DNA of 64,000 nucleotides from Pseudodesulfovibrio thermohalotolerans (GCF_021353295.2 NZ_CP120635.1:1791501-1855500), one strand, 5' to 3'. Shown: positions 44,099-53,010, numbered from the stretch's first letter. The notes: generated from the sequence alone by a model not told the origin. Program-made: numbers and translations.

Positions 44099-44707
44099 AT
44101 GAAGAAAATCACTATCCTGTTTTTCCTTGTCTTTTTGTTGTCTGGAGTACCTGCGCAGGCCTACGACTACGACTATTTCGGCAACATGGAGTACCACAAC
44201 GACGTCTTGCGTTTTGACTTCAGTGTTTCGACCTCGGGCGAACGAATCTTTTTCTCTTCTTCCTGGGACGACGGCGGCTTCGATCCCATGCTTGGCCTTT
44301 GGGATGCAGCTGGCAACCTCATCTATTTCCAGGATGACGGAGGTCTGGTCGGGTCTCAATTGTCGAACGGCGTGTCGTATGATTACGAGGAATGGGATTC
44401 CTTCTATACCGTTCTGCTGGACCCCGGGAGCTATTTCCTCACACTGACGACTTACGACAACTTCAATATTTCCGATTCGTACAGCGACGGTTTTTATCGT
44501 GCCGGCGAAACGCCGATTCTTATCAGCGAGTGGTCCCAGCCTTCCAACGGCTTCCGGACCGACGATTATGCGTTCCACATTCTGAATGTCGACACGGCCA
44601 GCGGCCCCGGCGAAACCCCGCCCGTGCCCGAACCGTCGACCGTCGTTCTCCTCATTGCAGGTCTCGCCGGTTGCCTGGTTTTCGGAAGAAAGCGTTTCCT
44701 CAAGTAA
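44099..44707 (+). CDS. PEP-CTERM sorting-domain protein
   Basis: Secreted protein of 202 aa: signal peptide ending VPAQA-YDY, a beta-rich middle part (about residues 25-170) of unknown role, and a C-terminal sorting signal made of VPEPST, a hydrophobic helix, and GRKRF. Such signals are cut and anchored by exosortase, usually with exopolysaccharide export. ATG 44099 follows AAGGAGG. No exosortase is in the window. The middle is rich in Asp, Tyr and Phe with several GD/DDGG segments, hinting at calcium or glycan binding (inference). Confidence 0.88.
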   Translation: MKKITILFFLVFLLSGVPAQAYDYDYFGNMEYHNDVLRFDFSVSTSGERIFFSSSWDDGGFDPMLGLWDAAGNLIYFQDDGGLVGSQLSNGVSYDYEEWDSFYTVLLDPGSYFLTLTTYDNFNISDSYSDGFYRAGETPILISEWSQPSNGFRTDDYAFHILNVDTASGPGETPPVPEPSTVVLLIAGLAGCLVFGRKRFLK

Positions 44708-44860
44708 CGCTGAATCCGAATGGTTGAATAAGGCGGACAGAGTAACGCTTTTGGGAACGGGAGTATCTTCGCCGCATGTTGAGGCAGGGGGTTGAGCCTC
44801 CACAAGCGGTCGATACCCGAAAGAAAAGCATGTTCTGAAACAACAGCGTTTTCAGCAAAT

Positions 44861-44900
44861 AAAAAGATAGCCCCTGCAATTTTGCAGGGGCTATCTTTTT
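44861..44900. terminator. Terminator between the PEP-CTERM gene and the IS remnant
   Basis: Eighteen-base-pair stem (44861-44878 with 44883-44900) with five A at the left end and five T at the right. It is about 150 bases past the PEP-CTERM stop. Confidence 0.85.
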
Positions 44901-44923
44901 GGGGGCTGTATCAGATAATCAGT

Positions 44924-45603
44924 CTATGTATTTTTTACCCATTGTTTCAGTTGTCTAAACTGAGTTTGTGGATGTTGGTATTAAAGCGCCATTCGTATTC
45001 CTTCAAAAAAGAGAAAAATGTTTGGTCGGAATACCGTTAACTTTCTCATATGACGCTTGGCCTGGTTCCCAAAATACTCAATTCGTTGATGTGGTTTTGC
45101 TTGTCAGCAGACAACTTCGAGTGGTTGATCCTGAAGTGTTTGAATTTGGGAACGTCCAGAACATTGTAGCTGTAAAGAGCATCTGAGTACACGATGCTGT
45201 CTGGTCGCACCTTCTTCTTAATGATTGGTAGTAGCGTTTTGCCTTTGGCGTTGGGAATTACCTGTGTGTACACCTTTGCGCCTCGCTTAAGGATTTAAAA
45301 GACAGGCTGCGGCCCCTCGGCTTCGTTTGCTCTTCCGTTTCCCTCCAAAGTAGCTTTCATCGACTTCAGATTCGCTAACATCCCTCCCCTTCACAGGTTT
45401 TCTTCGGCTATAATTTTCTGGAGCCGGTGAAAATAGAAGGCGGCTGTCTTGACGTTCACTCCGACCAAATCCGCAGCACAGCGGGCTGTGGTGCCTACCA
45501 TGAAATGCTCTATCAAACTAAGTTGCTTGTTCTGACTCAAACGATTTTTTCGCATTGCCGCACTGATACCCCAGAGGAGTTCTCTGGCACAGCCCCTTTC
45601 CAA
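44924..45603 (-). pseudogene. Decayed IS1595-type (ISXO2-like) transposase
   Basis: Read from the right, the minus strand has an intact N-terminal stretch (NRLSQNKQLSLIEHFMVGTTARCAADLVG), then, in another frame, EVDESYFGGKRKSKRSRGAA, then a stop and a shift to LKRGAKVYTQVIPNAKGKT and YSDALYSYNVLDV, then more shifts to NQAKRHM and finally RQLKQWVKNT. These pieces are collinear with ISXO2-like transposases, including the DDE-type core, but at least four frameshifts or stops make it dead. Terminal repeats may be GGGGCTGTATCAGATAATC at 44902 and a worn copy near 45700-45721, at the very end of the efflux gene. Confidence 0.82.
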
Positions 45604-45714
45604 ATCTTGTCAGGGGATATCGTGGCGTCTGTGCACTGGCTTTGGCATAGCGTCCTCGCTTGTGTTGTGACAAACAAAGTATGTCACACAATCAGACTCT
45701 AGATAATCTCGTGA

Positions 45715-48700
45715 CTACAGCATCTGATCGGATGGAGTCTTTTTCTTGAAGAAGTTGACGATCAAAACAAAGAATATCGGGATAAATATGAGATCGATGA
45801 AGGTGGCGGAAAGCATGCCGCCGCAGACCGCCGTACCGATGGCGTTCATGGCTCCGGCACCGGCTCCCGTGTTGATGGCCAGAGGTAGAACACCGAAGAA
45901 GAAGGCCAGCGAGGTCATGATCACCGGTCGGAACCGGGTTTTGACCGCGCCCAGGGTCGCTTCAATGAGTTCTTCGCCATGCCCCATGCGCTCCTTGATG
46001 AACTGGATGATCAAAATGGCGTTCTTCGTCGAAAGGCCCAGCGTGGTCAGGAAGCCGATCTGAAAGTAGACGTCATTGTGCAGACCGCGCAACGAGGTAG
46101 CCACGATGGCCCCCAACACGCCCAGCGGGAGCATCAGCAGGTTGACGAAAGGAATGGTCCAGCTCTCGTACAGGGCGGCCACGCAGAGGAAAATGACAAA
46201 GATGGAGATCGCATAGAGTATGGGGCCCTGGGAGGTGGCCATGCGTTCCTGGTAGGACAGTCCCGTCCAGTCGTAGCCGATTCCATCCGGCAGTTTGCGG
46301 ACGATTTCTTCCATGGCCTGCATGGCCTCGCCGGTGCTGTAACCGGGCGCGGCCTCGCCCCAGATGTTGGTGGCCGGGAAGGCGTTGTAGCGTTCCAGTT
46401 TCGGCGATCCCGTTGACCAGCGGCCAATGGCGAAGGAGGAAAAGGGCACCATTTTACCCAGGTCGTTGCGGACATAAAGTTTTTCCAGGTCCGTCGGCAA
46501 CATGCGGTAGGGAGAATCGGCCTGGGCGTAAACCTTCTTGACCCGTCCGGCTTGCACGAAATCGTTGACGTAGGAACCGCCGAATGCGGCGGACAGGGTC
46601 GTGTGAATTGAGGAGATGGGCACGCCCAAGGCTCCCGCCTTTTCCCAATTTACATCGACGTAGTATTGCGGGGAGTCCTCAATGCCATTTGGACGGACCC
46701 TGGCCAGCCGGGGGTCCTGTGCGGCCATGCCCAAGAGCTGATCGCGCGCCGCCAGGAGCTTCTGGGGCCCCAGGCCTCCCATGTCAAGCAGTTCGAAGTC
46801 GAATCCCGAAGCCATGCCGAGCTCCACGACCGGAGGCGGCGGAAAGGCGTAGACTGTGGCCTCTTTGATCTGGGAAAAGGATCGCATGGCCCTGTTTGCG
46901 AGGCTGGGTACCGACAGGGAGGGATCGTCGCGTTCCTCCCATGGCTTGAGTCTGACGAATCCCAAGGCCATGTTCTGTCCTTGACCTCCGAAGGAGATGC
47001 CGGAAACGGGCATGACCGACTCCACCGCGTCCTGCTCATGTTCCTTGAAGTATTTTTCGACCGTGTCCATGACCGCTTCGGTCTGCTCTAGAGTGGAGCC
47101 CGAGGGAAGCGTGGCCTGAACCAGCAGGATTCCTTGATCTTCATCCGGAATGTAGGACGTGGACATGCGCGTGAACAGAAAGCCCACCGTCAACACGAGC
47201 AAACCGTAGAATATCAGATATCGGATTTTTTTGGAGAAGGAATGGTGGACGATTTCGATGTAGAATCCTCTGATTCTGGTGAAGTTGCGCTCGAACCATC
47301 GGAAGAAGGGGCGCATGAAAAAGATCGCGTTGACTGCGGGGCCGTGACCTTTTTTCACGGGTTTGAGAAAGGTTGCGCACAGCACAGGAGTGAGGATCAG
47401 GGCCACGATTACCGAAAGGATCATGGAGGCGATGATGGTGATGGAGAACTGACGGTAGAGCACGCCGGTGGATCCCTGGAAAAAGGCCATGGGGCCGAAG
47501 ACCGCCGAAAGCACCAGCCCGATGCCGACTAGGGCGCTGGTGATTTCGTCCATGGATTTGGCAGTGGCCTCACGGGGGGGAAGTCCTTCTTCCGTCATGA
47601 TCCGCTCCACGTTCTCGACGACGACGATGGCGTCGTCCACCAATAGCCCAATGGCCAGGACCATGGCGAACATGGTCAGCATGTTGATGGAGAAACCGAA
47701 GATTCCGAGTACGGCGAAGGTCCCCAACAGCACCACAGGCACGGCGATGGTCGGAATCAGGGTGGCCCGGATGCTCCCCATGAAAACATACATGATGATA
47801 AAGACCAGCAGCACGGCCTCGAACAGGGTCGTGATCACTTCGTCAATGGCCACTACGGTGAAGGGCGTGGTGTCGAAGGGATAGACCACCTTCATTCCCG
47901 GGGGGAAATACAGGCTCATTTCAGCAAGTTTCGCCTTAATGGCGTCGGTCGTGTCCAGGGCGTTGGCCCCGGCGGCCTGGCGAATGGCCATGCCGGCCGA
48001 GGGGGCGCCGTTGAAGTTGGCCGAGACGTCGTAGCGCTCTGTTCCCAGTTCGGTGCGGCCGATATCCTTGACGCGGATTGTGGAGCCATCCTGGTTGATA
48101 CGGATGGGGATGGAGGCGAATTCCTCCGGGGTCTGCAACAGGTGCTGCACCACGATGGGGGCGTTGATGCGCTGCCCTTTTTCGGCCGGGGCCCCACCCA
48201 ACTGCCCGGCCGATATCTCGACATTGTAGGTCCTCAGGGCGGTGATGACGTCTTCCATGGTCAGGCTGTAGTTGGTGAGGCGGTCCGGGTTGACCCAGAC
48301 GCGCATGGCGTACTGGGTGCCGAAGCTCTCCACTTCACCTACTCCGGGCACCCTGGCCAGGACCTTTTCCAGGTTGGACTGGGCATAGTCTCGTAGGTCC
48401 TCGCCGTTCATGCTGCCGTCTTCCGAAATGAGGCCGACCACGATGAGGTAGTTCCGGGTGGACTTGCTGACCTTGATGCCGAAACGCTGCACCGAATCGG
48501 GCAGACTGGCCGTCGCTAGTTGCAGTTTGTTTTGCACCTTGGTCCAGGCCAGGTCCGGGTCGGTGCCCGGGGCGAAGGTCAACTCAATCCGTGACTGACC
48601 GGAAGAGGAGCTCGTACCGGTCAGGTAGAGCATGTTGTCCAGGCCGGTCATTTTCTGTTCAATGATCTGGGTGACCGTGTTCTCGACAGTTTCCGCCGAA

Positions 48701-48861
48701 GCGCCGGTGTAACAGGCCTCGATCGCAATGGAAGGCGGAGCGATGGGCGGATATTGCGCGACCGGCATCAGGTAGATCATGAGCGCGCCGAGGGTCATCA
48801 TGATGATGGCGATGACCCAGGCGAAGACAGGTCGGTCAAGAAAGAATTTGGACAGCATCAT
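45715..48861 (-). CDS. RND efflux transporter permease (AcrB-like)
   Basis: Proton-driven drug exporter of the hydrophobe/amphiphile family, 1048 aa, 12 membrane helices in two repeats with large periplasmic loops. The proton-relay aspartates are in GLLVDDAIVVVENVER (about residues 408-423). The N-terminus SKFFLDRPVFAWVIAI is typical. It overlaps the adaptor gene as ATGA. The C-terminal stop falls within the likely edge of the IS remnant, so the last few residues may have been altered by insertion. No outer-membrane TolC-like gene follows; it must be elsewhere. Confidence 0.95.
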   Translation of the reverse strand: MMLSKFFLDRPVFAWVIAIIMMTLGALMIYLMPVAQYPPIAPPSIAIEACYTGASAETVENTVTQIIEQKMTGLDNMLYLTGTSSSSGQSRIELTFAPGTDPDLAWTKVQNKLQLATASLPDSVQRFGIKVSKSTRNYLIVVGLISEDGSMNGEDLRDYAQSNLEKVLARVPGVGEVESFGTQYAMRVWVNPDRLTNYSLTMEDVITALRTYNVEISAGQLGGAPAEKGQRINAPIVVQHLLQTPEEFASIPIRINQDGSTIRVKDIGRTELGTERYDVSANFNGAPSAGMAIRQAAGANALDTTDAIKAKLAEMSLYFPPGMKVVYPFDTTPFTVVAIDEVITTLFEAVLLVFIIMYVFMGSIRATLIPTIAVPVVLLGTFAVLGIFGFSINMLTMFAMVLAIGLLVDDAIVVVENVERIMTEEGLPPREATAKSMDEITSALVGIGLVLSAVFGPMAFFQGSTGVLYRQFSITIIASMILSVIVALILTPVLCATFLKPVKKGHGPAVNAIFFMRPFFRWFERNFTRIRGFYIEIVHHSFSKKIRYLIFYGLLVLTVGFLFTRMSTSYIPDEDQGILLVQATLPSGSTLEQTEAVMDTVEKYFKEHEQDAVESVMPVSGISFGGQGQNMALGFVRLKPWEERDDPSLSVPSLANRAMRSFSQIKEATVYAFPPPPVVELGMASGFDFELLDMGGLGPQKLLAARDQLLGMAAQDPRLARVRPNGIEDSPQYYVDVNWEKAGALGVPISSIHTTLSAAFGGSYVNDFVQAGRVKKVYAQADSPYRMLPTDLEKLYVRNDLGKMVPFSSFAIGRWSTGSPKLERYNAFPATNIWGEAAPGYSTGEAMQAMEEIVRKLPDGIGYDWTGLSYQERMATSQGPILYAISIFVIFLCVAALYESWTIPFVNLLMLPLGVLGAIVATSLRGLHNDVYFQIGFLTTLGLSTKNAILIIQFIKERMGHGEELIEATLGAVKTRFRPVIMTSLAFFFGVLPLAINTGAGAGAMNAIGTAVCGGMLSATFIDLIFIPIFFVLIVNFFKKKTPSDQML

Positions 48862-50066
48862 TCTTCTCCCGGACGCGACTTTCGGGGCTGTGCGTCGGCA
48901 GGCGGGTCTTTCGGTGAATCAAAAGGAGAGGCCGTAACTTCCGTACCCGGTTGCAACCGTTGCAATCCTTCGACGATCACCCGATCTCCCGGGGCCAGGC
49001 CAGAGATCACGAGCCATTTGTCGCCAATGGCCCGGCCCAGGACCAGGGGCCGTCGTTGCGCCTTGCTCCCCTCATCGACCACCATGGCGAAGGGCTCACC
49101 TCGGTGGTCGCGCGACACGCCTTGTTGCGGAATGAGGAGGGCCTGTTCGTCGACGCCTTCCTGCAACACCGCCTTGACGAACATGCCGGGCAGCAGCGTT
49201 TTGTCCGGATTGGGGAAAATCGCTCGTAGGGTCACCGTGCCGGTGGTCTGATCCACCGTGACGTCGCTGAACTGCAACCTTCCCTCGTGGGGATAAAGCG
49301 CGTCGTCTTCCAAGATGAGTTGGACTGCGGGGTGCTGCGAATTCGATTTGAATTTCCCCTTGCCGACGCCGTTCCTGATGCGCAGCAGCTCCGTGGTGGA
49401 CTGGGGGACGTCCACATAAATGGGGTCGAGCTGCTGGATGGAGGTCAGGGCGGTATTCTGATAGGCCGTAACAATGGCCCCGTCCGTGACGGAAGACTTG
49501 CCGATGCGGCCGGGAATGGGGGCGGTGATTTTGGTGTATCCCAAGTTGATGCGGGCGACTTCCAGGGATGCCTGCAATGACCTGATTCTGGCGTTGAGTT
49601 CATTCAGGGCGGAGGCGGCATCATCGTAATCCTGTTGGCTTACGGTCTTGGCTTCTAAAAGTTTTTCGTAGCGTTCCGCCTTGGAGCCTACGGACTGGAG
49701 TTGGGCCTGAGCCTGCTTGAGTCCCGCTAGCGCGTTGTTGTACTCTGCTTGAAAGGGAGCGGGGTCGATCAGATAGAGGATCTCTCCTTCCTTGACATCG
49801 GAACCTTCCGTGAACAGGCGCCGCTGAATCAACCCGCTGATGCGCGGACGAATCTCCGCGATACGAAAGGGGGTGGTGCGTCCGGAAAGTTCCCTGGTCA
49901 GCGTGACTTTCTGCCTGTGTATTGTGATCGTGCTGACCTGGCGACTTGTTGGTGCGGGCATCGCCGTATCCGCATCGCCGTTGCATCCGAGGAGCAGAAC
50001 GGCCAGCAACAGTGTTGAGAGCAGCTTGAACCGAGCCGTATTGTTCATTACGCCGTATGGGGCCAT
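48858..50066 (-). CDS. RND efflux periplasmic adaptor (AcrA-like)
   Basis: Membrane-fusion subunit that links the permease to an outer-membrane channel. Lipoprotein signal with lipobox LLLGC; then barrel-sandwich, hairpin and beta-barrel domains with GRTTPFRIAEIRPRISG, the coiled hairpin (about residues 105-170) and GKSSVTDGAIV. Length 402 aa. ATG 50066 has AGGAAGG upstream; ATG 50048 is also possible. No TetR repressor lies next to it. Confidence 0.94.
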   Translation of the reverse strand: MAPYGVMNNTARFKLLSTLLLAVLLLGCNGDADTAMPAPTSRQVSTITIHRQKVTLTRELSGRTTPFRIAEIRPRISGLIQRRLFTEGSDVKEGEILYLIDPAPFQAEYNNALAGLKQAQAQLQSVGSKAERYEKLLEAKTVSQQDYDDAASALNELNARIRSLQASLEVARINLGYTKITAPIPGRIGKSSVTDGAIVTAYQNTALTSIQQLDPIYVDVPQSTTELLRIRNGVGKGKFKSNSQHPAVQLILEDDALYPHEGRLQFSDVTVDQTTGTVTLRAIFPNPDKTLLPGMFVKAVLQEGVDEQALLIPQQGVSRDHRGEPFAMVVDEGSKAQRRPLVLGRAIGDKWLVISGLAPGDRVIVEGLQRLQPGTEVTASPFDSPKDPPADAQPRKSRPGEE

Positions 50067-50212
50067 TCTAAATCCTTCCTGTGATGACGAGCAGAGTTAA
50101 ACGATATTGTAGTCTGTACGCGTATCCTTTGGCTGCGCGGTTAACTTTTGACAGGTTTCGCTCAAAGCCGTTTTTAGTCAAGTCGATATGGTTACAAAAT
50201 ACGTCCCTTCGC

Positions 50213-50425
50213 TTACTCCAGCCAAGCCTGCATTGGCTCGATTTGATCTTCTTCCGACGCGACCGAACGCCTACTGCCGTAATCAAGGCAGGGCATCCCA
50301 TGGCCTTCGTTATACCTCTCCTAGTATGGGACTCCTGAAATCGTACCAATCCGAACTTTTGAAGTTGAGCATGGAAGAACACTAACACAAATAGCAATAC
50401 TTGGCAGCAACAGCTTTCTCTTCAT
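50213..50425 (-). pseudogene. Small lipoprotein-like gene with in-frame amber codon (decayed cassette partner)
   Basis: From ATG 50425 the frame encodes a basic start and hydrophobic signal (KRKLLLPSIAICVSVLPC) then 15 residues to TAG at 50321-50323. The same frame continues with 35 protein-like residues (RYNEGHGMPCLDYG and SEEDQIEPMQAWLE) to TAA at 50213. It lies directly downstream of an Rhs fragment, in the position of the presumed immunity genes of the other cassettes. I read it as a broken immunity-like gene. Confidence 0.35.
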
Positions 50426-50486
50426 TCTGTGACCTGCCTTGGGGAAATGGGTCCACCGGCAATGTGAGTTTTTTTCACAGGTGAAT

Positions 50487-50540
50487 ACGGCACCGTCATC
50501 GCAACGCATGGAGAAGGGGCCTTTCGTCATCCAAGTACAC
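50487..50540 (-). pseudogene. Rhs core fragment
   Basis: About 18 codons (with SMRCDDGAVFT) match the SSMRREDGAVFT segment of the three intact Rhs genes. Nothing else of the core survives here; the bases next to it go straight to the hairpin and the tRNA-Pro fragment, with the tRNA-Thr missing. It marks a fourth, mostly deleted cassette. Confidence 0.6.
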
Positions 50541-50558
50541 GGGGGCATGGCCTTCCGA

Positions 50559-50592
50559 TGAAAGGGTGGGCCGACTTTTGGTCGGCCCACCG
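50559..50592. repeat. Spacer hairpin, decayed cassette copy
   Basis: GC-rich inverted repeat GGTGGGCCGAC / GTCGGCCCACC, found also at about 52738-52763, 55126-55151 and 58226-58250, always between tRNA-Thr and the tRNA-Pro sequence. An outer dyad GATGAAA / TTTCATC encloses it. Confidence 0.8.
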
Positions 50593-50607
50593 GGGTGTTT
50601 CATCGCT

Positions 50608-50650
50608 TGGTCGGGATGAGAGGGTTTGAACCTTCGACCCTTTGAACCCC
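50608..50650 (-). repeat. Truncated tRNA-Pro 3' end, copy 1
   Basis: Forty-three bases match the 3' part of the complete tRNA-Pro at 58268-58344, from the anticodon loop GGGG to the CCA end, with four base changes. The upstream part of the tRNA is replaced by other sequence (ATGACCGGAATAGAG and following). The break in the anticodon loop is typical of tRNA integration sites. Confidence 0.8.
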
Positions 50651-50745
50651 ATGACCGGAATAGAGTTTTATATGTCGAAATTATTAAGTAAATTTTTATG
50701 CGGATAACAGGTTTGGGCTAAAAATGGGGATTTTGTGCCAGCGAA
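50651..50745. repeat. Conserved cassette end next to the truncated tRNA-Pro
   Basis: About 90 bases, AT-rich, starting ATGACCGGAATAGAG, are shared with 52824-52914 and, more loosely, with 55211-55300. They always abut the truncated tRNA-Pro and could be the end of the inserted element. The remaining bases up to 50920 hold no recognised gene. Confidence 0.65.
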
Positions 50746-50920
50746 GGTTATCCAAGAAAGACTGGAAAAGGGGAGACTTTCAATTCGCTGGAAAATAAAT
50801 ATTCAGTTTGGGCATGCTTGGTGAAGTACCACAGCAGTTGCTTCATGAGTTCCACACAAAACGTCGAAAAAAACTAACGGCCAGCCATCCCACTCTGGAT
50901 GGCTGGCCATTTTTTCTTTA

Positions 50921-51172
50921 TTATTGCTCTGTCTTGATAGAAACTATTTTTTTACACTTTGAACACCAGTAGGTGTACCGAGGTTTTGATTGAAGAAGCA
51001 AAATACCAGGGACCATGAAAACAATGAACCAAAGATATACAGCTATTCCAGATTCAAGCGAGAAGTCCAGATTCATTTGCAAGACAAGGATGAATGCTAT
51101 GCCCATGCATATCCATCCTCCAATTCGTTTATCTAATTTACGGATCTTATTATCACAAATGTTACAATTCAT
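50921..51172 (-). CDS. Small zinc-ribbon-like membrane protein, candidate immunity protein of Rhs1
   Basis: Protein of 83 aa with CNICDNKI near the start, two membrane helices (about residues 19-33 and 41-60) and YWCSKCKKIV near the end; the four cysteines form two C-x2-C pairs. ATG 51172 has AGAGG 6 bases upstream. It starts 38 bases after the Rhs1 stop, in the place taken by immunity genes in Rhs and CDI systems. No family recognised, so the role is inference from position. Confidence 0.6.
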   Translation of the reverse strand: MNCNICDNKIRKLDKRIGGWICMGIAFILVLQMNLDFSLESGIAVYLWFIVFMVPGILLLQSKPRYTYWCSKCKKIVSIKTEQ

Positions 51173-51210
51173 ACATGCACCTCTAAGGTTTTAATGCCAG
51201 GGTGGGTTTC

Positions 51211-52440
51211 CTATCTTCCGAACCAACCTCCACCACCGTCATAACCGCCGCTTCGAGACGAACTTCCTCCACCAGTGGAGCCGGAACCGCTTCCGGTTCC
51301 AGAAGATCCAGAGCTGCTCCCGGAATTGGAGCTACCGCCCCCACCAGAGGAACCACGGCCAAGATCATTGGGGATTTCTCCATAGACTGCACCTAGGCCG
51401 CCAAGGGCACCACCCACAGCTGCACCTGTCACAGCACCGGCAGGGCCCATGGAGACGCCCCCACTGATAGTTCCTGTGATAGCCCCGCCTATAATGCCCC
51501 CAACAATCCGCCCCCCGGGACCATCCCCAATGATTTGGAATAGCCCCAGCGGGTCCACCCCGTTCACCGGATCATCCAGGCAATACCCATACCAATCAGG
51601 ATCACCACCTTTGTCCCCAATGGGGTCGGGCGCGGTCCATCGACCGGTATTCACGTCGTAATCCCGCCATCCGAAGCGGACGAAACCGAGGTCTCGGTCA
51701 TGCAGCCCGCCCGCAAAGCCGATGGGCACGTGGAAGCCCGGATTGGTGTCCTCGATGATGCCGCCGAACGGATCGTACAGGACTTCCTTTATCACGTTGC
51801 CGTGTGAATCGGCAACAACACGGAGCGAGCCTACTTGGTCGTAATGCAGGGTGAATACGGCACCGTCCTCGCGGCGCATGGAGGATGGGAGCCGTTCTTT
51901 GTCCGTGTAGTCGAACTCGTAGCTCATGCGTCCGTCGTGGAAGGCTCCGAGTCGGATGAAGTCGAGCCACTGGTAGGCCTCGGCAAGCTGCCCGTTCAAG
52001 TATTCGGCTGCCCGCTGACCATCATCATTATGCTGGAAGGTGTAGACGCGGTTTTGGTCTTCTACCTCCATCCTGAGCAGCCGATAGTCCGGCGTGTACT
52101 CGTAGAGATGGTACGTGCCGCCGTTCGACCAGATGGACCGGAATCCGTTGTCGTCGTGGGTGTACGTATTGTTGCCCGCACGGAGCAGACGGTTGTCCAT
52201 GGTGTACCGGTAATCGCGGTAGTGGGGCCCGACGGTTGCGGGAAAATAGTCCCGGGACCGGCGGCCTTCCCCGTCGTAGTTGCATTGGCAGATCAGCCTG
52301 CCGTCCCGGTGCGCTTCCGTTAGACGCCCGCCGTTGTCGTAGGTGTACTTCCAGGTGGCGGGTGTGCCTGCCACGGTTTCGGTTTTTTCCACGATGCGGC
52401 CGTTCCGGTCGCGTTTCAATTCCATTTCAAATACGTTCAT
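51211..52440 (-). CDS. Compact Rhs protein 1 with glycine-rich C-terminus
   Basis: Protein of 409 aa. Residues 1-300 are YD repeats and the Rhs-associated core, ending WYGYCLDDPVNGVDPLGL-like, almost identical in the three copies. Residues 301-409 are unique: a glycine-zipper membrane-like stretch (GGRIVGGIIGGAITGTISGG, then GAAVGGALGGLGAVYG) and a Gly/Ser-rich tail. No signal peptide or N-terminal delivery domain exists; the protein begins inside the repeat region, so it resembles a detached tip of a large Rhs toxin. ATG 52440 has AGGGGA 6 bases upstream. The C-terminus does not look like a known toxin and could be truncated or pore-forming. Confidence 0.85.
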   Translation of the reverse strand: MNVFEMELKRDRNGRIVEKTETVAGTPATWKYTYDNGGRLTEAHRDGRLICQCNYDGEGRRSRDYFPATVGPHYRDYRYTMDNRLLRAGNNTYTHDDNGFRSIWSNGGTYHLYEYTPDYRLLRMEVEDQNRVYTFQHNDDGQRAAEYLNGQLAEAYQWLDFIRLGAFHDGRMSYEFDYTDKERLPSSMRREDGAVFTLHYDQVGSLRVVADSHGNVIKEVLYDPFGGIIEDTNPGFHVPIGFAGGLHDRDLGFVRFGWRDYDVNTGRWTAPDPIGDKGGDPDWYGYCLDDPVNGVDPLGLFQIIGDGPGGRIVGGIIGGAITGTISGGVSMGPAGAVTGAAVGGALGGLGAVYGEIPNDLGRGSSGGGGSSNSGSSSGSSGTGSGSGSTGGGSSSRSGGYDGGGGWFGR

Positions 52441-52601
52441 GACGTTCCCCTTTATTTTGCGGAGAGCGTATCACCGATTTTTCTGGAAACCCCGTTTTGT
52501 CGAAGAATGACAATTGAATGCGTTGGAAATGTATAAGAAAACAACTTGACAGGGGGCAGGATAATTAGGTCCTCCCGCAAACCGCGGCAGGGTGGCAAAA
52601 G

Positions 52602-52632
52602 AAAAAACCGCCGATCTTGCGATCAGCGGTTT
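52602..52632 (-). terminator. Terminator after tRNA-Thr, copy 1
   Basis: Minus-strand stem AAACCGC-x-GATC / GATC-x-GCGGTTT with T-run. It separates the tRNA transcript from the Rhs gene, which therefore needs its own promoter. Confidence 0.85.
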
Positions 52633-52638
52633 GATATG

Positions 52639-52714
52639 TGGAGCTGCTGGGCGGGATTGAACCGCCTACCTCGTCCTTACCAAGGACGCGCTCTACCGAT
52701 TGAGCTACAGCAGC
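52639..52714 (-). tRNA. tRNA-Thr(GGT), copy 1
   Basis: Seventy-six bases with full cloverleaf: acceptor GCTGCTG / CAGCAGC, D-arm, anticodon stem CGTCC / GGACG with loop TTGGTAA (anticodon GGT), T-arm GGCGG / CCGCC, and an encoded CCA end. Identical to the copies at 55027 and 58126. Confidence 0.96.
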
Positions 52715-52780
52715 GTTCCGGCTGTTTCCGATGAAAGGGTGGGCCGACTCTTGGTCGGCCCACCGGGGTGTTTCATCGCT

Positions 52781-52823
52781 TGGTCGGGATGAGAGGATTT
52801 GAACCTCCGACCCCTTGAACCCC
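52781..52823 (-). repeat. Truncated tRNA-Pro 3' end, copy 2
   Basis: Forty-three bases identical to the 3' part of the complete tRNA-Pro at 58268, broken at the anticodon loop. On the far side lies the conserved cassette end (to about 52914). Confidence 0.85.
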
Positions 52824-53010
52824 ATGACCGGAATAGAGTTTTTATATGTTGAAATTATTAAGTAAATTTTATGAGGATAACAGGTTTTGGCTAAAAATGG
52901 GGATTTTGTGCCGGAGGAGGGTATCCAACTCTAGGAGTCGTCCGCTCGCAATAAACTGAAGGCCTGTAACCTCTCTTGTGCCCCTAGAATTTCATCGGAT
53001 GTATTTCCAC

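Larger units (their letters stand above)
51539..52823. repeat. Cassette repeat unit R1
   Basis: Near-identical to R2 (53927-55210) and R3 (57030-58310). Contents from right to left: truncated tRNA-Pro, spacer hairpin, tRNA-Thr, terminator, about 160 bases of leader, and the Rhs core of 300 codons. Identity stops abruptly at the codons after DPLGL. Confidence 0.9.

Noticed and set aside
44792..45040. Plus-strand open frame of about 80 codons beside the IS remnant
   Set aside because: It runs antisense through the terminator and the 3' end of the decayed transposase and has no protein-like features.
50321..50323. In-frame TAG read as pyrrolysine codon
   Set aside because: Nothing else in the window points to amber decoding, and the gene lies in a clearly decaying cassette; a disabling mutation is the simpler reading.
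50067..50400. Possible repressor or outer-membrane channel gene upstream of the efflux adaptor
   Set aside because: Open frames on both strands are short, lack domain features, and overlap the decayed cassette.
50559..50592. The spacer hairpin between tRNA-Pro and tRNA-Thr as a terminator
   Set aside because: Good stem but no T-run on the transcribed strand, and it lies inside the expected tRNA transcript; more likely a processing structure.
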